From Anaerolineae bacterium (GTDB taxonomy: Bacteria > Chloroflexota > Anaerolineae > 4572-78 > J111), in the NCBI GenBank assembly GCA_020433835.1, contig JAGRBY010000029.1:1-26061 (forward strand): a stretch of 26,061 nucleotides of DNA, given 5' to 3'. The notes under the pieces are model-generated. The model ran no database searches and was not told where the DNA came from. It saw only the letters and a program-made list of their open reading frames with translations. The position numbers and the translations under genes are program-made. This document shows positions 13,960 through 21,992 of this stretch, one piece after another (the first letter of the stretch is position 1; each line of letters begins with the position of its first letter).

Positions 13960-15636
13960 CTAACTATTCAGCTTATCCAACAAATGAGTCATATTATCTA
14001 CAAGTTTTCGAAATGGCAATAAATCTATCTCTGATAAATCAACTAGCTCTAAGGCTTTTTTCATGATTTTCGGTTTGTCAAAACGAATATCTGGATGATT
14101 ATCTTGTAACCATCTTTCAACACGCTTCGAAAACATCATCTGAATAGGAAGATTTTTGGTTTGGTTCCATTTTTTAAAATTATCCACCTGTATATTTTGA
14201 CTAGTTATTTCATTTAGAGCGTTAAAATAAATACTTTCTGGCACAATCTCTTCAAATTCCTGAGCTTCCTTAAGAGCAATAATAGGTACATCAGGGTGTA
14301 CTTTTTTTGTTTTCTTGAGTTGACGTAGTTTATCACCGTCAACAAATATTATTGGATGTGCCCCCTGCGATTTTGCTAAACGACACATAAATTCAAAACT
14401 ATCACCCTGCCCATCAAGCAAGTGAGTTTGCGCCAATAACTGATCTATTTTTTGAAACCCCTCAAATTTCTCTTTGTACAAACGTTTCAATAATAAAGGC
14501 AATCCAAATAATTCAGTATAACCTTCCACTATAATAGTAATGGGTGAATAGAGTAAGGAGTCTCCAGGTGATAATCCCAGACTAGAACGAACTGGTAAAA
14601 AATTCTCATTTATGGGGCGATTAAGTATCGTAGAGACGGCTATCTGATTCTCGTTTTTACGACTTAAAAGCCGCATACCATTGGGTCTCATCGTATTAAT
14701 CATTGAAGGTGAATGAGTTGCATAGATTACTTGAACAGTTGGGAGATCAGCTAGCTCTTCAAGTAAAGCTCGAAGCGAATGTTGAGCATCTGCATGAAGA
14801 GAATTTTCTGGCTCATCAAATAATATATATACATGCTCTGACTTTAAATCTGTCCCGATCAAGGTTGCCATCAAGCCAGCAATTTTCTGAATCCCTGCAC
14901 CTCTTCTACTCAAAGGGGTACGACCTTTATATTTGTCACGTAAGAAAAGTAACAATTTCTCATTCTCACTATTCGATATTCTACGAATGTCAAACTCAAC
15001 ACCCATTGAAGCAGGTAATATCTTTTGTAGTTCGTTATTGAGTCTTTCATTAGCATAATCACGTTCTAACTCAAATGTCATATCTTGCATACTACGCACT
15101 TTCGCAACTGGATTATCGCCAAACGCTATTGATAGAAGTTTATCAGCTAATGAAGGTAGATTGTCTGCACTTAGATCAATAACTGTAGGTAATTGATCTT
15201 TAGGCGGAAGGAAAATCACCTTAGGCAACCGTTTGATATCAATTCCTCCTGAAATAGTCGTATTCGGTGGTCTGCTATGAGAAATCACTCGCTTGGCTTT
15301 ATTCTTGGGTGCCAAAGAAAATTTTATCGCCAATTGGTCGCCAGATGGTACACTTTCCCCAAAATAACGATTAGAGAAATCAGTTGTGAGAAATGTAGCG
15401 GTACAGCCAATCTCAGCATCTTGCTCCCAAGGTACATTTGCACTATAGGTACGATTTATATTAACATCTTCTTCACTTACAGAAGCATTACGGCAAAAGA
15501 AATCAATTAATCGAAGTAGACAGGTTTTTCCTGTATCATTCTGTCCTGTCAGTACTGTGATATCGGGTTCTATTTCTAGTTCAACCGATGACGCAAAAGG
15601 GCCAAAATTATGGGGTTTTATATTTTGTAGTATCAT
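13960..15636 (-). CDS. OLD-family ATP-dependent nuclease (AAA ATPase plus TOPRIM)
   Basis: This 558-aa protein has an SMC/RecF-like ATPase: Walker A GQNDTGKT (31-38), signature-like PLSRRGAGIQKIAGL (241-255), Walker B YILFDEPENSLH (270-281) and the H-loop YATHSPSMIN (305-314). A TOPRIM nuclease domain follows, with IIVEGYTELFGLP (E371) and IIFVDGDK (D433 and D435). This is the domain order of OLD nucleases such as GajA of Gabija, but no GajB/UvrD helicase gene is nearby. OLD proteins commonly act in anti-phage defence by nicking or degrading DNA. It sits alone in AT-rich DNA with a two-helix membrane protein downstream on the same strand. No good ribosome binding site precedes the start at 15636. 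The catalytic set looks complete. Confidence 0.93.
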   Translation of the reverse strand: MILQNIKPHNFGPFASSVELEIEPDITVLTGQNDTGKTCLLRLIDFFCRNASVSEEDVNINRTYSANVPWEQDAEIGCTATFLTTDFSNRYFGESVPSGDQLAIKFSLAPKNKAKRVISHSRPPNTTISGGIDIKRLPKVIFLPPKDQLPTVIDLSADNLPSLADKLLSIAFGDNPVAKVRSMQDMTFELERDYANERLNNELQKILPASMGVEFDIRRISNSENEKLLLFLRDKYKGRTPLSRRGAGIQKIAGLMATLIGTDLKSEHVYILFDEPENSLHADAQHSLRALLEELADLPTVQVIYATHSPSMINTMRPNGMRLLSRKNENQIAVSTILNRPINENFLPVRSSLGLSPGDSLLYSPITIIVEGYTELFGLPLLLKRLYKEKFEGFQKIDQLLAQTHLLDGQGDSFEFMCRLAKSQGAHPIIFVDGDKLRQLKKTKKVHPDVPIIALKEAQEFEEIVPESIYFNALNEITSQNIQVDNFKKWNQTKNLPIQMMFSKRVERWLQDNHPDIRFDKPKIMKKALELVDLSEIDLLPFRKLVDNMTHLLDKLNS

Positions 15637-15692
15637 TAGCTTATGGTAATAAAAAGTTTTTGCTGTTATCTATTTGCCTAATGTATGGCGAG

Positions 15693-15800
15693 TAAGCAAT
15701 GAGCATTCGCTGACGAGCTGAAAGCATGGAAACGAATGAGCCATCATTTATTTCCTTTTTCGCCAGCAAGCGAGAGTAGTGAAAGCCACATATAATCTTT
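15693..15800. repeat. Imperfect direct repeat, right copy, upstream of the OLD nuclease gene
   Basis: This copy resembles 12793-12910 in the same orientation (see that entry). It contains CATTCG ... CGAATG, a small hairpin. It lies just upstream of the OLD start, so it could carry its promoter or mark the boundary of an inserted module. The short ORFs across it are not convincing genes. Confidence 0.5.
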
Positions 15801-15899
15801 GTTGAAATAAGTCTGAGTACAGAAGTGATCGGTTTGAGGATGCAATCGATCAGGGGAGAGCAAAATCGGTCAATCAAATCGAGGTCGATAACTTAATTG

Positions 15900-16686
15900 T
15901 ACCCACACAATCCCTAATGACAAGAAAGTGAAGTCAATTATAGTACAACAAAAAAAGCCCCACGCCAACCCCGCAAAGCCTCTCCCCCAAATACCACCCA
16001 ACACGCCAACCAGCAAACCAACAAACCCTTTTAAAAATCAGCACATGACTAAAAAAATCGTATCGCTGCCTTCAAAAACAGAAACATGGCAAAAAACAAA
16101 CCGAACATGCCCTCCACCACACGGTCATGAACAAAATGGGGCGAGATACGTCCTTCTTTCACGTGAAGTTGTTGTCAGTCAAACGTATTAGAGCTAAATT
16201 TTCGTAAAAACTCCTTCTTTGGCGTGAAGGTATCCTAAAAAATGTGAACATGTCTTCAAAAATAAAAACATGGCGTCAAAAATTGGGAACATGTCATGCA
16301 AAATTGAGTTTTGTGATTCTTTTGTTTGAACATGTCATGAAAAGTTTGATCCTTTAAAGAAAAAAACTTTTCTTTAAAGATCTGAGATGACGGTGCCATT
16401 CTGAAAAAAAATATAGCGTTCCGCCGCGCGACTAAGCCTTACCCTTCAGCCGCAAAGCCATCCCAAACAGAGAAATTTCCCTCAGTTATAAAATTAAGCC
16501 ATCACAATAAAATAATACCTGTCATAAAAAGGAATTTTGCCCGCGTTTCAGCGCATCATCTATGTCTGGACGAGCAAGCGCACATCAGAAGAACCACCAC
16601 CATCGAAGAAATAAAGTGTTTAGCGTTCAGCGGTCAGCCTTGTGTTCACTGTAATCTATTGAGAAATACCCAAAGTTATATTTTTA
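15900..16686. other. Long AT-rich region without a convincing gene, with a phased ACATG motif array and a hairpin
   Basis: The only ORFs here are low-complexity (Pro/Lys/Asn) and lack good start signals. The stretch holds AACATG(T/G)C-like motifs at 16042, 16083, 16104, 16247, 16267, 16288 and 16329, with spacings of 41, 21, 143, 20, 21 and 41. It also holds two copies of a CCTTCTTT..CGTGAAG hairpin (near 16152 and 16213), one containing the palindrome TTCACGTGAA. A perfect 12-bp hairpin follows at 16352-16379. From 16380 to 16686 nothing else is clear except a short GTTCAGCGGTCAGC repeat near 16625. It may be a decayed gene, an iteron-like site or a regulator-binding region. Confidence 0.5.
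16352..16379. repeat. Perfect 12-bp AT-rich hairpin
   Basis: CTTTAAAGAAAA (16352-16363) is perfectly complementary to TTTTCTTTAAAG (16368-16379) with loop AAAC. It closes the ACATG motif array. It has no adjacent gene end, so a terminator role is unlikely. Confidence 0.6.
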
Positions 16687-16869
16687 TGTAACTATTCAGT
16701 CATAGATGGTTTCATTGACAGGCTAAGGCGAAGGCTGAGGCTAAGCAGGACAAAATTCAGGTTAAGCCGCCGCCACTTTAAGAAATCGACCGGTTTTCTT
16801 TGTTTTTCTTAGCCTTCGCCTTAGCCTCAGCCTCATTCACGCCAACGAGACTTGCGGCTGAATAGTTAC
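16687..16869. repeat. Second GTAACTATTCAG-ended MITE-like element, containing an inner AGGCTAAGGC repeat
   Basis: TGTAACTATTCAG (16687-16699) is inverted at 16858-16869 (CTGAATAGTTAC). TTTTTAT flanks both sides (16681-16687 and 16871-16877), just as ATTTTAT flanks the element at 7999-8120. Inside, AGGCTAAGGCGAAGGCTGAG is inverted against CTTAGCCTTCGCCTTAGCCT near 16809. That inner element is a copy of the one at 21993-22224 in the opposite orientation. No coding capacity. Confidence 0.75.
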
Positions 16870-17112
16870 CTTTTTATAAATCTGATAGCTGACTGCTAAT
16901 CGCTATAATATCACATAACGATTAAACATAATAGTGCCAAAGGTACCGAAAATCATGGTACCAAAGTACTTTATTTTTCTTGCCCATTCTTACCAATTGT
17001 CCAAATTGTATGACAAAGGTGCTCAAATCTTGCGACAGACAAACTTCGTCAGATTTGTTATCATAGGTTCGTAATCATAATTAAGTGCCATGACTTTTAG
17101 AAAGGAAACGCC

Positions 17113-17313
17113 ATGTTTGAGACAAAAAGCGATTTTAATTGTGTAGATAACGTAGACCACGGAGCAAAAATGCGCCGAGCAAGGGCGGAGCGCGACCGGT
17201 ATTTAGCGCTGTCTTTTAAGAATGGACTGGCACTGACAATGCAATCCTTTCGACAAAACCGTTCTCGCTCCATGTTAGAACGACAAAAAACGGGAAGTCA
17301 GATTACTTTTTGA
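17113..17313 (+). CDS. Small protein of unknown function
   Basis: This is a 66-aa ORF starting ATG at 17113 after a good AGAAAGGAAA ribosome binding site. It is rich in Arg and Lys (MRRARAERDRYLALSF, FRQNRSRSMLERQK), has a single Cys, no membrane segment and no motif I recognise. It ends about 100 bases before the large dehydrogenase on the same strand and could share its transcript. Support is the ribosome binding site and position only. It may be a small regulatory or nucleic-acid-binding protein, or a chance ORF. Confidence 0.45.
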   Translation: MFETKSDFNCVDNVDHGAKMRRARAERDRYLALSFKNGLALTMQSFRQNRSRSMLERQKTGSQITF

Positions 17314-17417
17314 CCTTTCTGCTGTCGATGAAGGTATTTAGAAAGATGTCACGCTATTTGTGTTTTAGTCGCTCTCTCATACAATGTTGATACTCCCCCA
17401 TCTCCAAAGGAAAAAAC

Positions 17418-19136
17418 ATGAGCGACAAATTAACCAAGTACGTCCGGGCCGATGACACGCCACTGGACAATCGTTTGTGGCCCCTCTACGGGGCCGGATT
17501 TAACAACCTGGGCGTTGATGGCCAACCCATCACCAAGCCGCTGCCTGCGTTTGGTGAGGATGAACTGCTCGTTAGACACGACGCCTGCGGTATCTGTTTT
17601 TCGGATATTAAAGTCATCAACGCCGGCGAGCAGCATCCCCGCATCTTTCGCGATATGAAAGCCGATCCGGTGGTCTTGGGCCACGAGATCGCGCTAACGG
17701 TCGCCGGTGTCGGTGACAATCTGCGCGACCAGTACCAGATCGGCGACCGCTTTATTGTCCAGGCCGATATCTATTATCAGGGCGTTAACTACGCCTACGG
17801 CTACATGATTCAGGGCGGCATGTCCCAGTATGCTGTCATCGATCATCGCATTCTTAATGGTGACGACGGCAACTATCTCATCCCCGTTCAATCCGCAACC
17901 GGTTACGCCGAAAGTGCCTTAGCCGAACCGTGGGCCTGCGTCATCGCCACCTACCAGTTGCGTTACCGAACGGCGCTCAAACCGGGCGGCAGCGCCTGGA
18001 TAATCGGTACCCCACAAGCTGGTGAAGCGTATACAATTAGTGCCGGTTTCGATGAGTCCGCCCACCCCACCCGGTTGGCTTTAACCAACGTCCCGACTCC
18101 CTTTGCCGATTGGCTCACGGCGCAAGCAGAGCGCTTGGATATTGAACTGTTCGATATTCCGCTAAAATCCCTCAGCCAATCGGAAGCCGATTTGCCCGGC
18201 TTCGATGATATTATCGTACTCGGCCCCGATGCAGACATTATCGAGGCCGCCAGCCCCCATTTGGCCGATTTCGGTATTCTGGCGATTATCGGCTCAGAGT
18301 CATTGGCCCGGCCGGTGGCGGTCGATGTCGGACGCGTGCATTATAACCGCTGGACCTACGTCGGCGGCTCCGATCCTGACATTGCCACAGCCTACAGCCG
18401 CTATCCCATCGAACCGGAACTAAAGTCGGGCGGCAAAACCTGGTTCATCGGCGCGGGCGGCCCGATGGGCCAAATGCACGCCCAGCGAGCCGTCCACCTG
18501 GCCCAGCCTCCGGCCACGCTGCTATGTACCGCCCGCACCCCCCATCGCATCGCCGATCTTGAACAAACGCTTGCCCCCGCAGCCCGCGAACGACAGATTG
18601 ATTTTACCTGCCTCAGTTTGAGCAGCCCCAATTATGCCGAACGCATAGCTGAAATTGCCGGCGACGGTTTCGACCACATCGTTGTTTTGGCCCCATCCAC
18701 CACCGCTATCGCCGATGCCATGGCCTATCTGGCCCCCGGCGGCATTATCAATGTGTTTGCCGGCCTCAAGCGCGGCACAATGGTTTCGCTCGATCTAAGC
18801 GGCGTTTACCAGAAAGATGTCCGCATCATCGGCCACACCGCATCGACCATCGACGACCTGCGGCGTATGCTCCAACAAACCGAAGCCGGGCAATTAGCGC
18901 CTAACCAATCGGTCAAAGCCATTGGCTCCTTAGAAGCGGCTCGCGACGGTTTGATGGCCGTCAGCGACGCCAAATTTCCGGGCAAAGTCGTCATCTTCCC
19001 CCAAATCAAACCGTTCCCCCTAACCCCCCTGGCTGAACTTCAAGAACGATTACCTTCGGTTTACGCCCAACTCAAAAACGGACGCGAATGGACCGTCGAG
19101 GCCGAACAGGAGTTTTTACGACTAATGCTGCCGTAG
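17418..19136 (+). CDS. Zinc-type alcohol dehydrogenase (MDR) with a duplicated Rossmann domain
   Basis: This 572-aa protein is much longer than the usual 340-420 residues of the family. The GroES-like catalytic domain comes first: DACGICFSDIK with C57 and C60, VVLGHEIAL with H89-E90, and AEPWACVIATYQ with E170 as a possible zinc ligand. Two NAD-binding folds follow. The first (about 190-325) has a degenerate loop, IIGTPQAGEAY, in place of GxGxxG, then FDDIIVLGP and VGRVHYNRWTYVG. The second (about 335-500) has the intact GAGGPMG (345-351), FDHIVVLAPS and LAPGGIINVFAG. Relatives include sorbose-1-phosphate-reductase-like COG1063 enzymes that oxidise or reduce sugar alcohols. The substrate is unknown. 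AAAGGA precedes the ATG. A role beside the B12-linked genes is possible but not shown. Confidence 0.87.
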   Translation: MSDKLTKYVRADDTPLDNRLWPLYGAGFNNLGVDGQPITKPLPAFGEDELLVRHDACGICFSDIKVINAGEQHPRIFRDMKADPVVLGHEIALTVAGVGDNLRDQYQIGDRFIVQADIYYQGVNYAYGYMIQGGMSQYAVIDHRILNGDDGNYLIPVQSATGYAESALAEPWACVIATYQLRYRTALKPGGSAWIIGTPQAGEAYTISAGFDESAHPTRLALTNVPTPFADWLTAQAERLDIELFDIPLKSLSQSEADLPGFDDIIVLGPDADIIEAASPHLADFGILAIIGSESLARPVAVDVGRVHYNRWTYVGGSDPDIATAYSRYPIEPELKSGGKTWFIGAGGPMGQMHAQRAVHLAQPPATLLCTARTPHRIADLEQTLAPAARERQIDFTCLSLSSPNYAERIAEIAGDGFDHIVVLAPSTTAIADAMAYLAPGGIINVFAGLKRGTMVSLDLSGVYQKDVRIIGHTASTIDDLRRMLQQTEAGQLAPNQSVKAIGSLEAARDGLMAVSDAKFPGKVVIFPQIKPFPLTPLAELQERLPSVYAQLKNGREWTVEAEQEFLRLMLP

Positions 19137-19137
19137 C

Positions 19138-19330
19138 AAGGTCGCAGAGTAGCAGAGTAACAGGGTTGCAGAGGAGCAGAGGAGCAGAGTTGCAGAGTTG
19201 CAGGGTCGCAAAACATGTACTCGCGTGACGTGCTGCGACTTTGCAACCTTGTAACCCTGCAACCCTGTCCCCCTGCAACCTTGCCACCCTGCAACCTTGC
19301 CACCTTGCAACCCTGCAACCCTGTACCCCT
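19138..19330. repeat. Inverted pair of 8-bp tandem repeat arrays
   Basis: Left arm (about 19141-19213): nine octamers close to GCAGAGTT. Right arm (about 19248-19327): about ten octamers close to AACCCTGC or AACCTTGC, which is the reverse complement of GCAGGGTT or GCAAGGTT. The arms can fold into one very long imperfect hairpin directly after the dehydrogenase stop codon. The central loop holds CATGTACTCGCGTGACGTG. A small version of the same octamer hairpin is at 9004-9049. ORFs across it are artefacts. Confidence 0.85.
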
Positions 19331-19454
19331 CCCTTCTCAGGTATTTCTCAGCTTTCTCTTAAGCAATTCTAAGGTCGATCCCTACAATGGGAAGTGTACT
19401 ACTACGACTAACGAGACCACTCCCCACCAAAAAAACTGAAAGGTATCCTATGTA

Positions 19455-20651
19455 ATGCCAGATGTTACCCATAAAACACGTGTAAATTTCTTACAGGCTG
19501 TCGGATGGCTGCTGTTTGGCGCGTTGACATTGCTTCTGTCTGCCTGTGCCAATAATCAGGTGCAAGTCGCGACGCCGACCTCGGCGCCGACAGAAAGTTC
19601 ACCAACCAACGTAGCCGTTGTTGTTCCCACCGATACGCCAACCGCAACGCCGTTACCCACTAACACTCCGGCCCCCACCAACACTCCTAGCCCGACCAGT
19701 ACCCTCACACCTACGCCTACACCCACCCATCCGCTGATGATCGACTCGATGCGTCACCTCGATTATCCCGGCAGTGAAGTGACCATCGAAGAAGTTCTGG
19801 CGACCGGCTCAAATTATGATCGCTACGTGGCCTCCTACCTGTCCGAAGGCAACAAAATCTATGCCATGCTAACCGTTCCGCAAGGCGAGATGCCGGCCAC
19901 CGGCTGGCCGGTCATCATCTTCAACCACGGCTATATTCCGCCGGCCCAATACCGCACCACCGAACGCTACGTCGATTATGTCGATGGCTTCGCCCGCAAC
20001 GGCTACATCGTCTTTCGCTCCGACTATCGCGGCCACGGCTTTTCGGAAGGTGAAGCAACCGGCGGCTACGGCTCACCGGGCTACACCATCGACGTACTCA
20101 ACGCCCTAACGGCGATGAAAAATTATCCCGCCGCCGACCCGGATCGCATCGGCATGTGGGGCCACTCTATGGGCGGCCATATTACGCTGCGGGCAATGGT
20201 CATCAGTAAAGATATCAAGGCCGGCGTTATTTGGGCCGGGGTTGTCGGCCCGTACCCTGACCTGTTCCAGCGCGGCACAACCTACGGTGATCGAAACGAC
20301 GATGATGACGATAATAATAATAATAGTACCAGCCAACGCGGCCGCTGGCGGCGCGAGATTATCGAACGTTACGGCACACCCGAAGAAAACCCTGAATTTT
20401 GGTCTTCGATAGCCCCCACCAGCTACCTGCCCGATCTGTCCGGCCCTATCCAACTGCATCATGGCACCACCGACGAGTCAGTTCCCATTGCATCAGCAGA
20501 ATATCTATATAATGAAATGACCAACCTCGACCTGCCGGTTGAAATGTATACGTATGAAGGCGACAACCACAATCTATCCGTCAACTTCACCACGGCTATG
20601 CAGCGCTCGATAGAGTTCTTTGACAAATACGTTAAAGGCAGCGGCTTATAA
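19455..20651 (+). CDS. Secreted lipoprotein with alpha/beta-hydrolase (peptidase S9-like) domain
   Basis: This 398-aa protein has a signal peptide (about 10-30) ending in lipobox LLSAC with lipidated C31. A Thr/Pro-rich linker (about 36-93, such as PTNTPAPTNTPSPTS) comes next, then an alpha/beta-hydrolase domain. The domain has the oxyanion segment IIFNHGY, FRSDYRGHGFSEG, nucleophile S238 in GMWGHSMGGH, Asp in HHGTTDESVP and His in EGDNHNLSV, the catalytic triad order of dipeptidyl-peptidase or esterase-like enzymes. It should act outside the membrane, anchored by lipid. An odd run, NDDDDDNNNNS, sits at about 281-291, probably a surface loop grown by GAT/AAT repeat expansion. The start ATG at 19455 follows AAAGGT at a somewhat long spacing. 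Substrate unknown. Confidence 0.88.
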   Translation: MPDVTHKTRVNFLQAVGWLLFGALTLLLSACANNQVQVATPTSAPTESSPTNVAVVVPTDTPTATPLPTNTPAPTNTPSPTSTLTPTPTPTHPLMIDSMRHLDYPGSEVTIEEVLATGSNYDRYVASYLSEGNKIYAMLTVPQGEMPATGWPVIIFNHGYIPPAQYRTTERYVDYVDGFARNGYIVFRSDYRGHGFSEGEATGGYGSPGYTIDVLNALTAMKNYPAADPDRIGMWGHSMGGHITLRAMVISKDIKAGVIWAGVVGPYPDLFQRGTTYGDRNDDDDDNNNNSTSQRGRWRREIIERYGTPEENPEFWSSIAPTSYLPDLSGPIQLHHGTTDESVPIASAEYLYNEMTNLDLPVEMYTYEGDNHNLSVNFTTAMQRSIEFFDKYVKGSGL

Positions 20652-20683
20652 TGCGCAGTCTCAGTTGAGACAACACCAGCAAT

Positions 20684-20745
20684 AAAAAAGTAGAACAAGT
20701 CGCTGACTTGTTCCAATCCGGTCAAATCAGCGATTTGTCCTACGC
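20684..20745. repeat. Two small hairpin repeats after the hydrolase gene
   Basis: ACAAGTCGCTGACTTGTT (stem ACAAGTC/GACTTGT) is followed by CAAATCAGCGATTTG. Each has a 3-nt centre, GCT or AGC. They belong to the same short X-GCT-X' hairpin style as ATCAAAGCTATGCTTTGAT at 6529. They may act as terminators or simply be dispersed repeats. Confidence 0.5.
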
Positions 20746-20804
20746 AATCTATTTTCAAGGGAGTCAAACAGTCCTTACAGGACGACAGCGAGAATGAAAA
20801 ACTT

Positions 20805-20884
20805 TAGCCCTCACCCCGTCGCTAACGCGACTCCCCTCTCCCTTAGGGAGAGGGGTTGGGGGTGAGGGGTTATTTTCAGAGGAG
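20805..20884. repeat. 80-bp dispersed repeat, copy 1 (supplies the ribosome binding site of the next gene)
   Basis: This 80-bp block is identical at 22100-22179; weaker similarity extends upstream on both (AACAGTCC..., ACGACAGCGA.AATGAAAA). It folds as nested hairpins: CCCCTCTCCC/GGGAGAGGGG around TTA, inside CCCTCACCCC/GGGGTGAGGG. Its last bases, AGAGGAG (20878-20884), lie 6 bases before the GTG start of the dienelactone hydrolase gene. Confidence 0.9.
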
Positions 20885-20890
20885 AAAAAA

Positions 20891-21949
20891 GTGAAAAAGC
20901 TCAACACCTTTCAAAAGTACTTTGTCGAAGAATTTTACGACGATTACCGGGAAGGGACCATCAGCCGCCGAACCTTTATCCGGCGGGTAGCCTACATTAC
21001 CGGCGGGATGGCCGCCGCCGCCTCAACCATGAGCCTGCTGGGCTGTTCACCCGCCGAATTACCTGATCCCACCGCGCCCATTCCTTCCGCCGAACCCACC
21101 GACCCCCCGCCCGCTCCAACGGCCACCACACCTCCTGATCCCACCGCCACGACGGCTCCTGAACCAACCGAAGAAGCTGCCGTCAGCGAAACCACCGAAC
21201 CGGAGGTGTTGGTAGAGCCGGTCTCAGGAGCCAAAAGCCCTTACTCTGTACCTATCGGCGATCCGGCGGTCGAGGCCGGTATCGTTGTATTCGAAAGCCA
21301 AGGTGATCAGATTGCCGGTTATTTAGCCCAACCGGCCGCAGCAGGCATTTACCCGGCGGTGTTGGTCTGCCATGAAAACCGGGGCTTAAACCTGCACATC
21401 GAAGATGTCGCCCGCCGCTTTGCCAAAGAGGGCTACGTGGCTCTGGCTATCGATCTGCTCTCGCGTGAGGGCGGCTCGTCGACCTTTGATCGCGATGAAG
21501 TGCCGGGGCTGTTAAGCAACGTCAGCTCCGAGCGCCATGTAAACGATTTCATCGCCGGGTTCGAGTATCTGCAATCGCTCGATGCGGTCGATGGCGAGCG
21601 CATCGGCATGACCGGCTACTGTTTTGGCGGCGGCATTACCTGGCGCGTGGCCGTCGCCGAGCCTGAACTCAAAGCCGCAGTGCCTTTCTACGGCGTCGGC
21701 CCCGAACTGGATCAGGTCGGCAATATCAAAGCCGCCGTACTGGGCGTCTATGCCGAACTGGACGAGCGGGTCAACGCCGGTAAAGATGCACTGGACCAGG
21801 CGCTAACCGAGGCCGGCGTAACCCACCAAATGAATGTCTATCCCGGCGTTAACCACGCCTTCCACAACGATACCGGCGAGCGCTACGTTGAAGAACAAGC
21901 GACCCAGGCCTGGCTTGACACATTGGCCTGGTTTGAGGAATATTTATAG
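20891..21949 (+). CDS. Tat-exported dienelactone hydrolase family lipoprotein
   Basis: This 352-aa protein begins with a long n-region and a twin-arginine motif, ISRRTFIRR (R26-R27), then a hydrophobic stretch ending in lipobox LLGC with C52, so it is predicted to be Tat-exported and lipidated. A Pro/Thr/Glu-rich linker follows (53-115). The dienelactone hydrolase domain has VCHENRGLN, YVALAIDLLSREGG, the Cys nucleophile C244 in TGYCFGGG, an Asp near 291 (YAELDERV) and H322 in PGVNHAFHND. This enzyme family opens lactones such as dienelactone, but many extracellular members act on other esters. The GTG start uses AGAGGAG from the preceding 80-bp repeat. It follows another hydrolase lipoprotein, which suggests a set of surface hydrolases. 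Confidence 0.92.
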   Translation: MKKLNTFQKYFVEEFYDDYREGTISRRTFIRRVAYITGGMAAAASTMSLLGCSPAELPDPTAPIPSAEPTDPPPAPTATTPPDPTATTAPEPTEEAAVSETTEPEVLVEPVSGAKSPYSVPIGDPAVEAGIVVFESQGDQIAGYLAQPAAAGIYPAVLVCHENRGLNLHIEDVARRFAKEGYVALAIDLLSREGGSSTFDRDEVPGLLSNVSSERHVNDFIAGFEYLQSLDAVDGERIGMTGYCFGGGITWRVAVAEPELKAAVPFYGVGPELDQVGNIKAAVLGVYAELDERVNAGKDALDQALTEAGVTHQMNVYPGVNHAFHNDTGERYVEEQATQAWLDTLAWFEEYL

Positions 21950-21992
21950 AGGTTATGGTGCTGTTTAGCCGCAGGAACGCATAGGCGTAAAT

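Noticed and set aside
13960..15636. Complete Gabija system
   Set aside because: The GajA-like OLD protein is there, but no UvrD-like GajB gene lies on either side.
15641..16191. Small ORFs of 78 and 87 codons as genes
   Set aside because: They lack ribosome binding sites, have biased or repeat-derived composition and resemble no family.
16042..16336. CRISPR array
   Set aside because: Motifs are only about 8-12 bp, the intervals are irregular, spacers would be too short, and no cas gene is present.
19061..19318. Minus-strand ORFs with repeating RLQGCKVARLQG-like sequence
   Set aside because: They are read-throughs of the 8-bp tandem arrays, present in several frames, and not real proteins.
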